Source: an uncultured Candidatus Peregrinibacteria bacterium
GTDB lineage: Bacteria; Patescibacteriota; Gracilibacteria; Peribacterales; Peribacteraceae
NCBI GenBank assembly: GCA_913054215.1
Contig: CAJXJE010000057.1
Span: 1 to 5,414, forward strand
Length of the DNA: 5,414 nt
Direction of reading: 5' to 3'
In this document: positions 1 to 4,536 of the stretch, piece by piece
Layout: every line of letters starts with the position of its first letter
Position numbering within the stretch: position 1 is the stretch's first letter
Made by a program: the position numbers and the translations under genes
The notes under the pieces: model-generated
What the model saw: the letters and a program-made list of their open reading frames with translations, nothing else
What the model was told of the DNA's origin: nothing
Database searches by the model: none

Positions 1-146
1 ATACCTCCTCCACTAAACCTGTCACCAGTTTGTACAGCAATTTGAACCTCTTGCAGCTCAGGGTGATCTTGTTGTGCCTTTGTCCATGCATCAAGAATTT
101 CATTGCTTGGATCATTTGGGCCTGTGCTAGTGATGTTAGAAGCTAT
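1..146 (-). CDS. Unrecognised protein, N-terminal part, cut by the left window edge; start codon unclear
   Basis: An open frame runs on the minus strand from about 161 to the window edge. From 143 onward it reads as 47 protein-like residues, beginning ASNITSTGPN, with a central EILDAWTKAQQ stretch and ending in DRFSGGG. The composition is polar and balanced, unlike the reverse frames here. I do not recognise a family. No ATG, GTG or TTG lies in frame; a TAA at 164-162 closes the frame upstream. Two explanations are visible. First, ATA at 146-144 lies just downstream of a TTGACA promoter element, where the leaderless genes in this window have their starts. Second, an ATG at 162-160 is out of frame and would enter this frame if one TA unit were added to the TA repeat at 144-153. 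The second would fit an assembly error, slippage or a broken gene. The coding call rests on composition only. Confidence 0.45.
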   Translation of the reverse strand, partial: MASNITSTGPNDPSNEILDAWTKAQQDHPELQEVQIAVQTGDRFSGGG

Positions 147-173
147 ATATATAAAATAACATTATATATATAT
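144..173. repeat. Two TA dinucleotide tracts
   Basis: Five TA units occupy 144-153 and another tract of alternating T and A occupies 163-173, separated by a short AT-rich spacer. They lie between the TTGACA at 175-180 and the open frame that begins near 146. A change of one unit in the first tract would join the ATG at 162 to that frame. Confidence 0.7.
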
Positions 174-180
174 TTGTCAA
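153..180 (-). promoter_or_regulatory. Candidate promoter for the left-edge gene
   Basis: TTGACA, a perfect -35 hexamer, lies at 180-175. After 16 nt comes TATTTT (158-153, four of six matches to the -10 consensus). A perfect TATAAT at 166-161 also exists but is only 8 nt from the -35, too close for normal sigma70 use. The surrounding AT repeat makes chance -10 matches likely, so only the -35 is convincing. Confidence 0.35.
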
Positions 181-258
181 TAGTGGCTTCCCAGAGTGGG
201 TGTTTTCCGAACTCTTGAAAGTGTATCAATCGATAAGAGATATTCGTGTGCCAGCGAT

Positions 259-292
259 GGAGGGTGCTTTCTGAAAGCTAATCAGGCCCTCC
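259..292. terminator. Nested hairpin after the 160-aa gene, possible terminator
   Basis: An outer stem GGAGGG (259-264) with CCCTCC (287-292) encloses an inner perfect stem GCTTT-CTG-AAAGC (266-278). It begins 17 nt beyond the stop codon of the minus-strand gene 309-791, a normal terminator position. No T run follows on either strand, so an intrinsic terminator is not proven; it may instead stabilise a 3' end. Confidence 0.4.
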
Positions 293-308
293 AAGCAAGC
301 TCTTGATG

Positions 309-791
309 CTAGTCGCTCAAAAGATCTCTAATGCGCTGTCTTAATTCCTCCGACATTTCTTCATCATCAATTGCATCGGTCAGCACAACATTACGCTCGC
401 TATCATTAAGTTTATGAATGATCAGAGCATCTTCAAACTGACTAATGTCTGTGACATATCGAACAGTGTATGAAGTACTCGGCGTTAATCGCACAGTGAA
501 TTGCCCACTTTCATTTGTCTCCCCAGTAGATACTAAGTTTTCTGAGCTATCGAATACTCCATATGCTAATTCCTTTAGCCGTGGGGGTGGATCGAATTTC
601 TGTATCAACGATATTAAATGCTGCCTTCCTTTTTCTTGATCTTCATCAAGTGGAAGAACAGAAACAGAAAAAGAGTAGCTAGAAGATACTATGGAGCGAT
701 ATTCGCCAGCTACAAATTGATGTTGCTGAATAGCAGAAAGGGCATCCTGAGATTCTTGTGTTTGCCTTTGTTGTTCGGATGTTAATCTCAT
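309..791 (-). CDS. Uncharacterised 160-aa protein with a Cna-B/transthyretin-like beta segment
   Basis: This is a complete soluble protein with no signal peptide or membrane segment. Residues 1-25 are Gln/Glu/Ser-rich and probably helical. Residues 31-48 alternate Ser and hydrophobic residues, as in beta strands. Residues 76-113 carry a pattern typical of Cna-B or carboxypeptidase-regulatory-like beta-sandwiches: a VFDSSENLVSTGET strand-turn, then ESGQFTV and a Thr/Ser/Tyr-rich strand. Residues 140-160 form an acidic, charged helix. The beta-domain call is from pattern only and the segment is shorter than a full domain of that class. The start is well supported: a consensus promoter ends 5 nt before this ATG, so the mRNA should be leaderless and no ribosome binding site is expected. 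It is not obviously in an operon; a hairpin follows its stop codon. The function is unknown. Confidence 0.72.
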   Translation of the reverse strand: MRLTSEQQRQTQESQDALSAIQQHQFVAGEYRSIVSSSYSFSVSVLPLDEDQEKGRQHLISLIQKFDPPPRLKELAYGVFDSSENLVSTGETNESGQFTVRLTPSTSYTVRYVTDISQFEDALIIHKLNDSERNVVLTDAIDDEEMSEELRQRIRDLLSD

Positions 792-796
792 AGTAT

Positions 797-825
797 ATTA
801 TATTATGCTAATTGATATATGTCAA
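797..825 (-). promoter_or_regulatory. Perfect sigma70-type promoter, leaderless arrangement
   Basis: TTGACA (825-820), a 17-nt spacer and TATAAT (802-797) match the consensus at all twelve positions. Only 5 nt (ATACT) separate the -10 from the ATG at 791. Transcription normally starts about 7 nt after the -10, so it should begin at or beside the A of the start codon. This is the strongest promoter in the window. Confidence 0.85.
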
Positions 826-851
826 TATTCATTGATGCGGCGAAATACCTT

Positions 852-974
852 CTAATGCTGCACGTCTTCCTCATAATCGTCTGTGTGGACTATGGATTGC
901 TGCGAGAGGATGCCGTGCTTGAGGGCGTTGAAGATCTTTTTCTTGTACGATGCAGTTGTTGCTAACGAAGCCAT
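852..974 (-). CDS. Possible 40-aa small protein, function unknown
   Basis: The frame starts ATG at 974 and ends TAG at 854-852. The protein starts MASLATTASYKKK, continues with a basic amphipathic IFNALKHGIL segment, and ends in an acidic tail (TDDYEEDVQH). A basic helix followed by an acidic tail looks like a real small protein, though chance cannot be excluded at this length. TAAAAT, a near-consensus -10, lies 6 nt before the ATG, the same spacing as the leaderless promoters of its neighbours; no good -35 is seen 15-19 nt further up. It lies between tRNA-Gly and the 160-aa gene on the same strand. Longer frames overlapping here on both strands run into the tRNA and look spurious. No homologue is recognised. 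Confidence 0.45.
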   Translation of the reverse strand: MASLATTASYKKKIFNALKHGILSQQSIVHTDDYEEDVQH

Positions 975-980
975 GTGTAC

Positions 981-986
981 ATTTTA
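981..986 (-). promoter_or_regulatory. Candidate -10 element of the 40-aa ORF
   Basis: TAAAAT (five of six matches to TATAAT) stands 6 nt before the ATG at 974. A TTGACT just upstream is only 4 nt away and cannot serve as its -35. The position is the main support. Confidence 0.35.
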
Positions 987-1071
987 CATGAGTCAACGGG
1001 CATTCCTGAGGTTCGTCTGCTTGCCTTGTACTTGCAATACCTCCTTTCCCACTTCCAAAATCGAATTTTGT

Positions 1072-1146
1072 TGGAGCGGGCGAGCGGAATCGAACCGCCG
1101 TCATCAGCTTGGAAGGCTGGGATAATAGCCACTATACGACGCCCGC
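1072..1146 (-). tRNA. trnG: tRNA-Gly, anticodon UCC
   Basis: The gene is 75 nt with the CCA end encoded in the DNA (1074-1072). The acceptor stem GCGGGCG/CGCCCGC is perfect, the discriminator base is U73 as usual for glycine, and the T arm is GGCGG-TTCGATT-CCGCT with one G-U pair. The anticodon loop is CTTCCAA, giving UCC, which reads GGA and possibly other GGN codons. The anticodon stem has four pairs closed by a C27-A43 mismatch, where related tRNAs have a U-A pair; this is a little unusual but not disabling. It begins 29 nt after the stop of yidD on the same strand, so the two could be cotranscribed. Confidence 0.97.
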
Positions 1147-1175
1147 TTGTGTAAAAAAGAACGTGGACATCTTAT

Positions 1176-1469
1176 TTAATTCGCTGCATTCTGTGAAGTG
1201 ATTTTCATCACCTTCTCTTTGCTCAGCGGTTTCCAGGGATGGCAACTACAGAGCCTTTTGATGATAAGAAGAGATCCAACAACCAATCCTCGGTCTTTCA
1301 GTATCTGCATCCCATATTCAGAGCACGTTGGCTCATGCCGGCAGAACCCGTAGGGGTGTTTGTGCCGCAAAGGCCCATGATCTGGCGATAGCGTCGCTTG
1401 ATAGACTGTGATGATCTGTATCATCACATTTCGGGGAGCATGCCAGAGGGTAGATCCAATATTGCGCAT
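1176..1469 (-). CDS. yidD: YidD, membrane protein insertion efficiency factor
   Basis: YidD is a small membrane-associated protein that assists YidC-dependent insertion of inner-membrane proteins. Family landmarks are in order: VYQATLSPDHG (residues 22-32), the Cys motif CRHEPTCSEY (43-52), a hydrophobic amphipathic segment (62-71), and KRLCSCHPW (71-79). Cysteines 43, 49, 74 and 76 are present. At 97 aa it is slightly longer than the usual 70-85, through an N-terminal LWHAPRN stretch and a short polar tail. I keep the ATG at 1469 because long-form 'SPDHG' YidD proteins carry a similar Trp-x-x-Pro-Arg lead-in; an internal ATG at residue 16 is the alternative. No Shine-Dalgarno is seen. TACATT 11 nt before the ATG is a weak -10 candidate without a -35. 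yidC and rnpA, common partners, are not in the window. Confidence 0.93.
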   Translation of the reverse strand: MRNIGSTLWHAPRNVMIQIITVYQATLSPDHGPLRHKHPYGFCRHEPTCSEYGMQILKDRGLVVGSLLIIKRLCSCHPWKPLSKEKVMKITSQNAAN

Positions 1470-1490
1470 TACGAATGAGGAATGTAGGCT
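1462..1490 (+). promoter_or_regulatory. Candidate promoter TTGCGC-N17-TAGGCT for the membrane gene pair
   Basis: TTGCGC (1462-1467), exactly 17 nt, then TAGGCT (1485-1490) precede the ATG at 1499 by 8 nt. Neither hexamer is close to consensus by itself, but the same pair with the same spacing stands before the HIT gene (2614-2642). The -35 overlaps the divergent yidD start codon. Confidence 0.55.
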
Positions 1491-1498
1491 AAGTGTAC

Positions 1499-1771
1499 AT
1501 GGAAACAGTTGTCACCAGCGGAGATATCCTCACCTATCTTAAGATAACGGTTGCCGTGCTACTCGTAGTTGTGTTGTATCACCTCCTGTTTATCACAGTA
1601 GATCTACGCAAGGTGTTGCGGAGGATAGAATCTATTACCAAAGAGGTGGAGAACATCATTATGAAGCCTATTAGTGCAGCAGATCAAATTCTTGAGGCAA
1701 TACTTGGCTTTGTAGAGAATCAATCTAAAGAGAAACCCAAGAAGAAGAAATCTACCAAGAAGAAAAAATAG
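1499..1771 (+). CDS. Small single-pass membrane protein with a poly-lysine tail
   Basis: The protein has 90 aa. One hydrophobic segment lies at about residues 15-34 (KITVAVLLVVVLYHLLFITV), followed by a charged heptad-like helix (DLRKVLRRIESITKEVENI). The last 14 residues are nearly all Lys with some Pro, Ser and Thr. The layout, one membrane anchor then a cytoplasmic coiled coil, recalls DUF948-like proteins and similar short CPR proteins, but I cannot assign a family. The basic tail could contact membrane phospholipid, RNA or ribosomes; that is inference. A GTG at 1493 would add two residues. I prefer the ATG because it lies 8 nt after the proposed -10, matching the HIT gene. The next gene starts 3 nt after the stop, so the two are probably cotranscribed and may work together at the membrane. 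Confidence 0.8.
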   Translation: METVVTSGDILTYLKITVAVLLVVVLYHLLFITVDLRKVLRRIESITKEVENIIMKPISAADQILEAILGFVENQSKEKPKKKKSTKKKK

Positions 1772-1774
1772 AGT

Positions 1775-2056
1775 ATGAAAGCGAAGAAGAAAGAACCGGA
1801 ATCTAAAGGTCTTATAAAGACGATGCGGAGTTTAGACAAGCACATGGAAATGCTTGCTAGTCACTACCAGCCACGCCGCTATCTCTGGATGGGATTCATC
1901 AGAGGAATTGTGTACGGTCTTGGTATTATTGTTTCCATCGCTATCGTTCTTCCTTTTCTGCTCGCAATTTTAAGTATGATAGATTGGATCCCCTACGTAG
2001 GAGATATTGTTGCAGAAATTATAGCGAGGATGGAGTCAGCGCAGCGACCGTTCTAA
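1775..2056 (+). CDS. DUF5665-like small membrane protein
   Basis: This 93-aa protein has a basic N-terminus (AKKK), an amphipathic stretch (residues 12-30, with DKHMEMLASHYQ), then RRYLWMGFIRGIVYGLG leading into one long hydrophobic segment (about 43-68), and finally IPYVGDIVAEIIARM. A Trp/Phe-rich lead-in, a Gly-rich start of the membrane helix and a closing 'P-x-x-G-x-x-(V/I)' segment are typical of DUF5665, as I recall the family; its function is unknown. It follows the lysine-tailed membrane gene by 3 nt without a recognisable Shine-Dalgarno, which suggests translational coupling. Its last 4 nt overlap the end of the convergent minus-strand gene. Confidence 0.82.
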   Translation: MKAKKKEPESKGLIKTMRSLDKHMEMLASHYQPRRYLWMGFIRGIVYGLGIIVSIAIVLPFLLAILSMIDWIPYVGDIVAEIIARMESAQRPF

Positions 2057-2541
2057 ATGGATTGCTTATCAATAAATACTCTAACAAACAGTCTTTTTAA
2101 TACATCTACCGATGCTTCTAGAAGTTCCGATAGCAGATTATTTAAGCGGCGGATTTTACTGTAGAGCTCATTGAGCTGATGAGCACCTCCTGGCCTTGCA
2201 GCACGGAATGCTTTGCGTCGTACTTGCTTGCGCAGCACTTTGATTTCTTTTTTGATGTAGTTTCCAAGATCTTTTCTCATCTGCGGTGTTTCTGGCAAAG
2301 CAGCAATAGCCTGTGCGCGACTCGATACCGTATCATCATCTCCTTTACCTGTACCTGTAGCACCTCCTCCTCCACCCAAATCGCCTGACTTATCTTCTCC
2401 CATAGTCTCAGAAACCTTGTCCATGAGAGATATGGTTTCGAGCAAACCCTCGAATTTTTCGGGTTGTGTTACGACTAGATTACTACTTTTGGTTGTCTCT
2501 GTGTGTAGTGCCTGTTTTTCGGGGTTTACTCCACTTGGCAT
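2053..2541 (-). CDS. Conserved-looking CPR protein of unknown function, helical C-terminal domain
   Basis: The protein is 162 aa, soluble, and has two parts. Residues 1-72 are polar and low in complexity, including a Gly-run GGGGGATGTGKGDDD (56-70) that looks like a flexible linker. Residues 78-162 form a dense basic helical region: IKKEIKVLRKQVRRKAFRAARPGGA, then LNELYSKIRRLNNLLSELLEASVDVLKRL, ending RVFIDKQSI. The pattern 'LN-x-LY-x-KIR-x-LN-x-L ... (V/L)(K/R)RLF(I/V)RVFID(R/K)Q' resembles uncharacterised proteins I associate with Patescibacteria genomes; this is from memory. The region looks like an antiparallel coiled coil with a conserved end. The ATG at 2541 is supported by a promoter whose -10 ends 6 nt before it. 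The gene overlaps its convergent neighbour by 4 nt at the stop codons. Confidence 0.82.
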   Translation of the reverse strand: MPSGVNPEKQALHTETTKSSNLVVTQPEKFEGLLETISLMDKVSETMGEDKSGDLGGGGGATGTGKGDDDTVSSRAQAIAALPETPQMRKDLGNYIKKEIKVLRKQVRRKAFRAARPGGAHQLNELYSKIRRLNNLLSELLEASVDVLKRLFVRVFIDKQSI

Positions 2542-2547
2542 AGATCT

Positions 2548-2576
2548 ATTGTCTCATGTTTTAGCCAAAAAATCAA
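2548..2576 (-). promoter_or_regulatory. Promoter TTGATT-N17-GACAAT, leaderless arrangement
   Basis: TTGATT (2576-2571), 17 nt, then GACAAT (2553-2548) match the consensus at four of six positions each. Six nt (AGATCT) separate the -10 from the ATG at 2541, close to the 5 nt of the perfect promoter at 797-825. The -35 lies inside the inverted repeat 2563-2588. Confidence 0.6.
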
Positions 2577-2588
2577 TGTTGATTGGCT
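2563..2588. promoter_or_regulatory. Inverted repeat over the -35, possible operator or hairpin
   Basis: AGCCA (2563-2567) pairs with TGGCT (2584-2588), and inside it ATCAA (2572-2576) pairs with TTGAT (2579-2583), leaving an A bulge and a 2-nt centre. It covers the -35 of the leftward gene and lies about 25 nt before the promoter of the rightward HIT gene. A regulator bound here could affect both; equally it could be a fortuitous palindrome. Confidence 0.35.
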
Positions 2589-2613
2589 GATTCACTGAAG
2601 AATTCCTCGCTGT

Positions 2614-2642
2614 TTGCGGGATGTACAGAAGTTCGGTAGGCT
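2614..2642 (+). promoter_or_regulatory. Candidate promoter TTGCGG-N17-TAGGCT for the HIT gene
   Basis: TTGCGG (2614-2619), exactly 17 nt, then TAGGCT (2637-2642), 7 nt before the ATG at 2650. This repeats the elements and spacing found before the membrane gene at 1499, while the spacers themselves are unrelated. The AGG in TAGGCT could alternatively act as a weak Shine-Dalgarno. Confidence 0.55.
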
Positions 2643-2649
2643 GCAGTTT

Positions 2650-2985
2650 ATGAGTGAACAGACCATATTCCACAAGATCATTGCAGGGGAAATCCCCTGT
2701 GAGATGGTGTATGAGACAGACGAGGTCTTAGGATTTAACGATATCCATCCCAAGGCGCCGACTCACGTCCTCTTTGTTGCAAAGAGAGAAGAAGACTTTG
2801 TTCCATCCATTATGGATCTGACGGATGAAACTGCGCATGTTCCCTGTAAACTTATCCATGCTGCACAGGAGTTTGCAAAGGAAAAGGGGATCGATGGATA
2901 CAAGCTGACGTTTCACTGTGGCGCGAAGGGTGGACAGGAGGTGTTTTACCTCCATTTGCACTTTATGAGTCAGCAGGAACTTTGA
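2650..2985 (+). CDS. HIT-family nucleotide hydrolase/transferase, HINT-like
   Basis: At 111 aa this is the usual length of HINT-type proteins, which hydrolyse nucleoside phosphoramidates or related adenylates in the cytoplasm. Family marks are IFHKIIAGEIPCEMVYE (residues 6-22), FNDIHPKAPTHVLFVAK (29-45), a GGQEVF segment (94-99) and the HIT motif at 100-106. The motif reads Tyr-Leu-His-Leu-His-Phe-Met: the nucleophilic middle His (102) and the third His (104) are present, but the first is Tyr (100). The family's usual Asn before the GQ segment appears as His 89. Activity is therefore likely but not certain. I choose the ATG at 2650 because the protein then starts MSEQTIFHKI, the normal family start; the upstream TTG at 2614 falls in the proposed -35. 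It ends with TGA, 5 nt before the convergent rpsA stop, with no terminator between them. Confidence 0.93.
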   Translation: MSEQTIFHKIIAGEIPCEMVYETDEVLGFNDIHPKAPTHVLFVAKREEDFVPSIMDLTDETAHVPCKLIHAAQEFAKEKGIDGYKLTFHCGAKGGQEVFYLHLHFMSQQEL

Positions 2986-2990
2986 AAGGT

Positions 2991-4406
2991 TTACGCTTTG
3001 AATCCAGCAGCTTCAGCCTCCTTTTCGTCCTTAAAGAATACGCGGTTCTCTTCTTTAATCTTCTTTCCTCCAGCGGAGTCTACGGCGTAATACTTCTTAC
3101 CAGTCTTCGAAGCGACAAATGCTGCATCGGGTGCATCTCCGACATCCATACTCAGTTGCTCAGCGTCCTTTGACTTTTTAGCATCCTTTGCCCCTTCTTT
3201 CTCCTCGGTCTTTTCCTCTTTCTTTGCCTTTGCAGCTTCTTTTTCCTTTTTAGCTTTCTTTGCTTCTTCTTCTGCTTGTTCAGCTTTTATGCGCTCAAGT
3301 GTTTCTTTATCGATGGGGAGTAATGCTTTCACAGACAGACCGATACGGCGTTCATCAATATCAATATTGATGACCTGTGCGTCGATCTTCTGGCCAATCG
3401 TTAGAGCTTGGGATGGGTCTTCGATCTTCGTGTGTGATAACTCTGTAAGGTGCACGAGGCCGTTAATATCCTTTTCAAGGCGCAGGAATGCTCCGTAGTC
3501 TGCAAAGCGCACAACGGTTCCTGATACCTTTTTCCCGACAGGGTAGCGTTCGGCAATTTCTTCCCATGGGTCCTTGGTGAGCTGCTTTACCGAGAGGCTG
3601 AGCTTGTCTCCCTCCAGACCGATAACCTTTACTCGTACTTTGTCTCCGACATGTGCGTGCTCTGATGGGTTTTTGACGTGTCCCCATGCGATTTCTGAAA
3701 TGTGCACGAGTCCTTCGAGTCCATCGAAGGCTACAAAGACTCCAAACTTCACAATACCAGTTACCATACCGTCCTTCTCGTCACCAAGTGCGAGGGACTC
3801 AAGAGACTTTGATCGCTCTTCTGCCATAGCCTCACGTTCTGATACGACGATCTTTCCAGCTTCTTCATCCATTGTAATGATTTTTACGGTGAAGTTGTGA
3901 CCAATGTACTTCGCCAGTCGTGAAATAATTTCACTACTGTCTGCGTTATTCACACGAGGGTAGTGCATTGGGGCGAGTTGGCTTACCGGCAAGAATGTGC
4001 GGATACCATCAATGTTCGCAAGAAGACCTCCCTTGTTCGCCTCTTGTGCTGCAAACTTCATAGTACCATCGGTGTCTACGAGTTCGTGGAACCTATCCCA
4101 TGCTTTTTGTTGGCTTGCCATGCGCAGGCTGAGTACAATCATTCCTTCATCGTTTTCTTCTTCGAGTACGAGTGCGACAACCTCATCACCAATCTTTAAC
4201 TCTCTGAATGTGTTAAAAGAATCTCGCAGTTCACGACCAGACACAATACCAACAGCAATACCGTTAATATCAATGAGGAGTTTGTTCTTTCCACGGAAGA
4301 CCACTTTTCCTTCTACAGATTCTCCTGGACGTACGCGAAGAGGCTCTGGAGCATCCAAGAGGAGCTTATCCATGAGGTCAGATTGCTGTGCAGTAGCTGT
4401 AGCCAT
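2991..4406 (-). CDS. rpsA: Ribosomal protein S1-like, four S1 domains plus Lys/Glu-rich tail
   Basis: S1 binds mRNA on the 30S subunit and helps start translation. The protein is 471 aa from the ATG at 4406. In this numbering four S1 domains lie at about 27-97, 111-191, 208-276 and 290-361. Domains 3 and 4 are the most canonical (VTGIVKFGVFVAFDGLEGLVHISEI; VRFADYGAFLRL then GLVHLTELS). Four domains match the shorter S1 of many non-proteobacteria. A Lys/Glu/Ala-rich region (366-416) follows, probably a charged helix. The last 42 residues (430-471) resemble the Ada-like metal-binding module found at the C-terminus of assorted proteins (YY, then KKIKEENRVFF and EAEAAGF), but the expected cysteines are missing. 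A TTG at 4424 would add six residues; the ATG gives MATATAQQ. No Shine-Dalgarno is present. An apparent leader with a hairpin lies upstream, where S1 might control its own synthesis, as is known in E. coli. Confidence 0.94.
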   Translation of the reverse strand: MATATAQQSDLMDKLLLDAPEPLRVRPGESVEGKVVFRGKNKLLIDINGIAVGIVSGRELRDSFNTFRELKIGDEVVALVLEEENDEGMIVLSLRMASQQKAWDRFHELVDTDGTMKFAAQEANKGGLLANIDGIRTFLPVSQLAPMHYPRVNNADSSEIISRLAKYIGHNFTVKIITMDEEAGKIVVSEREAMAEERSKSLESLALGDEKDGMVTGIVKFGVFVAFDGLEGLVHISEIAWGHVKNPSEHAHVGDKVRVKVIGLEGDKLSLSVKQLTKDPWEEIAERYPVGKKVSGTVVRFADYGAFLRLEKDINGLVHLTELSHTKIEDPSQALTIGQKIDAQVINIDIDERRIGLSVKALLPIDKETLERIKAEQAEEEAKKAKKEKEAAKAKKEEKTEEKEGAKDAKKSKDAEQLSMDVGDAPDAAFVASKTGKKYYAVDSAGGKKIKEENRVFFKDEKEAEAAGFKA

Positions 4407-4446
4407 AGTAAATATTTGGTGCAAGTGGGAGAAAGTAGAGTGGGGG

Positions 4447-4480
4447 TTCTGGTCGCCCTTGCACGAGCAACAAGCCAGAA
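4447..4480 (-). promoter_or_regulatory. Hairpin in the rpsA 5' leader
   Basis: In the minus-strand RNA, UUCUGG (4480-4475) pairs with CCAGAA (4452-4447). Inside it, UUGC (4470-4467) pairs with GCAA (4462-4459) around a UCGU tetraloop. The structure would begin a few nt after the predicted transcription start and end about 40 nt before the ATG. It may be an autoregulatory site; no known riboswitch or S1 operator is recognised. Confidence 0.45.
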
Positions 4481-4489
4481 TTCTCGCTA

Positions 4490-4517
4490 ATTCTCCACTA
4501 TATACGGTCTAGGTCAA
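4490..4517 (-). promoter_or_regulatory. Candidate rpsA promoter TTGACC-N16-GAGAAT
   Basis: TTGACC (4517-4512, five of six) is followed after 16 nt by GAGAAT (4495-4490, four of six). GAGAAT recurs 10 nt downstream at 4485-4480. Start of transcription near 4483 would give a leader of about 75 nt, unlike the leaderless genes nearby. Confidence 0.45.
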
Positions 4518-4531
4518 CTATATTGATAGTT
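4516..4531. terminator. Small inverted repeat between the TraC-like gene and rpsA
   Basis: AACTAT (4516-4521), an ATTG loop, then ATAGTT (4526-4531) form a 6-bp AT-rich stem starting 5 nt beyond the TraC-like stop codon. The stem is weak and no T run follows on the minus strand. It also touches the rpsA -35, so it could be an operator instead. Confidence 0.25.
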
Positions 4532-4536
4532 TTCTC

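Noticed and set aside
30..218. 62-residue plus-strand frame rich in Leu, Ile and Cys.
   Set aside because: It runs opposite the better minus-strand frame and through the TA repeats; its hydrophobicity comes from AT-rich DNA.
1037..1050. AAAGGAGGTA on the minus strand, a perfect Shine-Dalgarno; the plus strand resembles the 3' end of 16S rRNA.
   Set aside because: No frame with a suitable start follows within 4-12 nt beyond a 14-codon TTG frame, and no further 16S sequence surrounds it; probably chance.
871..1125. Frames of 77 and 80 residues on the two strands.
   Set aside because: Both run into tRNA-Gly, and the predicted peptides contain tRNA-derived sequence.
2986..2990. Possible readthrough of the HIT TGA stop as glycine (alternative code).
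   Set aside because: The protein has its normal family length at this TGA, and the continuing frame would run antisense into rpsA.
3997..4512. 171-residue plus-strand frame opposite rpsA.
   Set aside because: Ser/Arg/Pro-rich shadow of the S1 coding strand, with no domain features.
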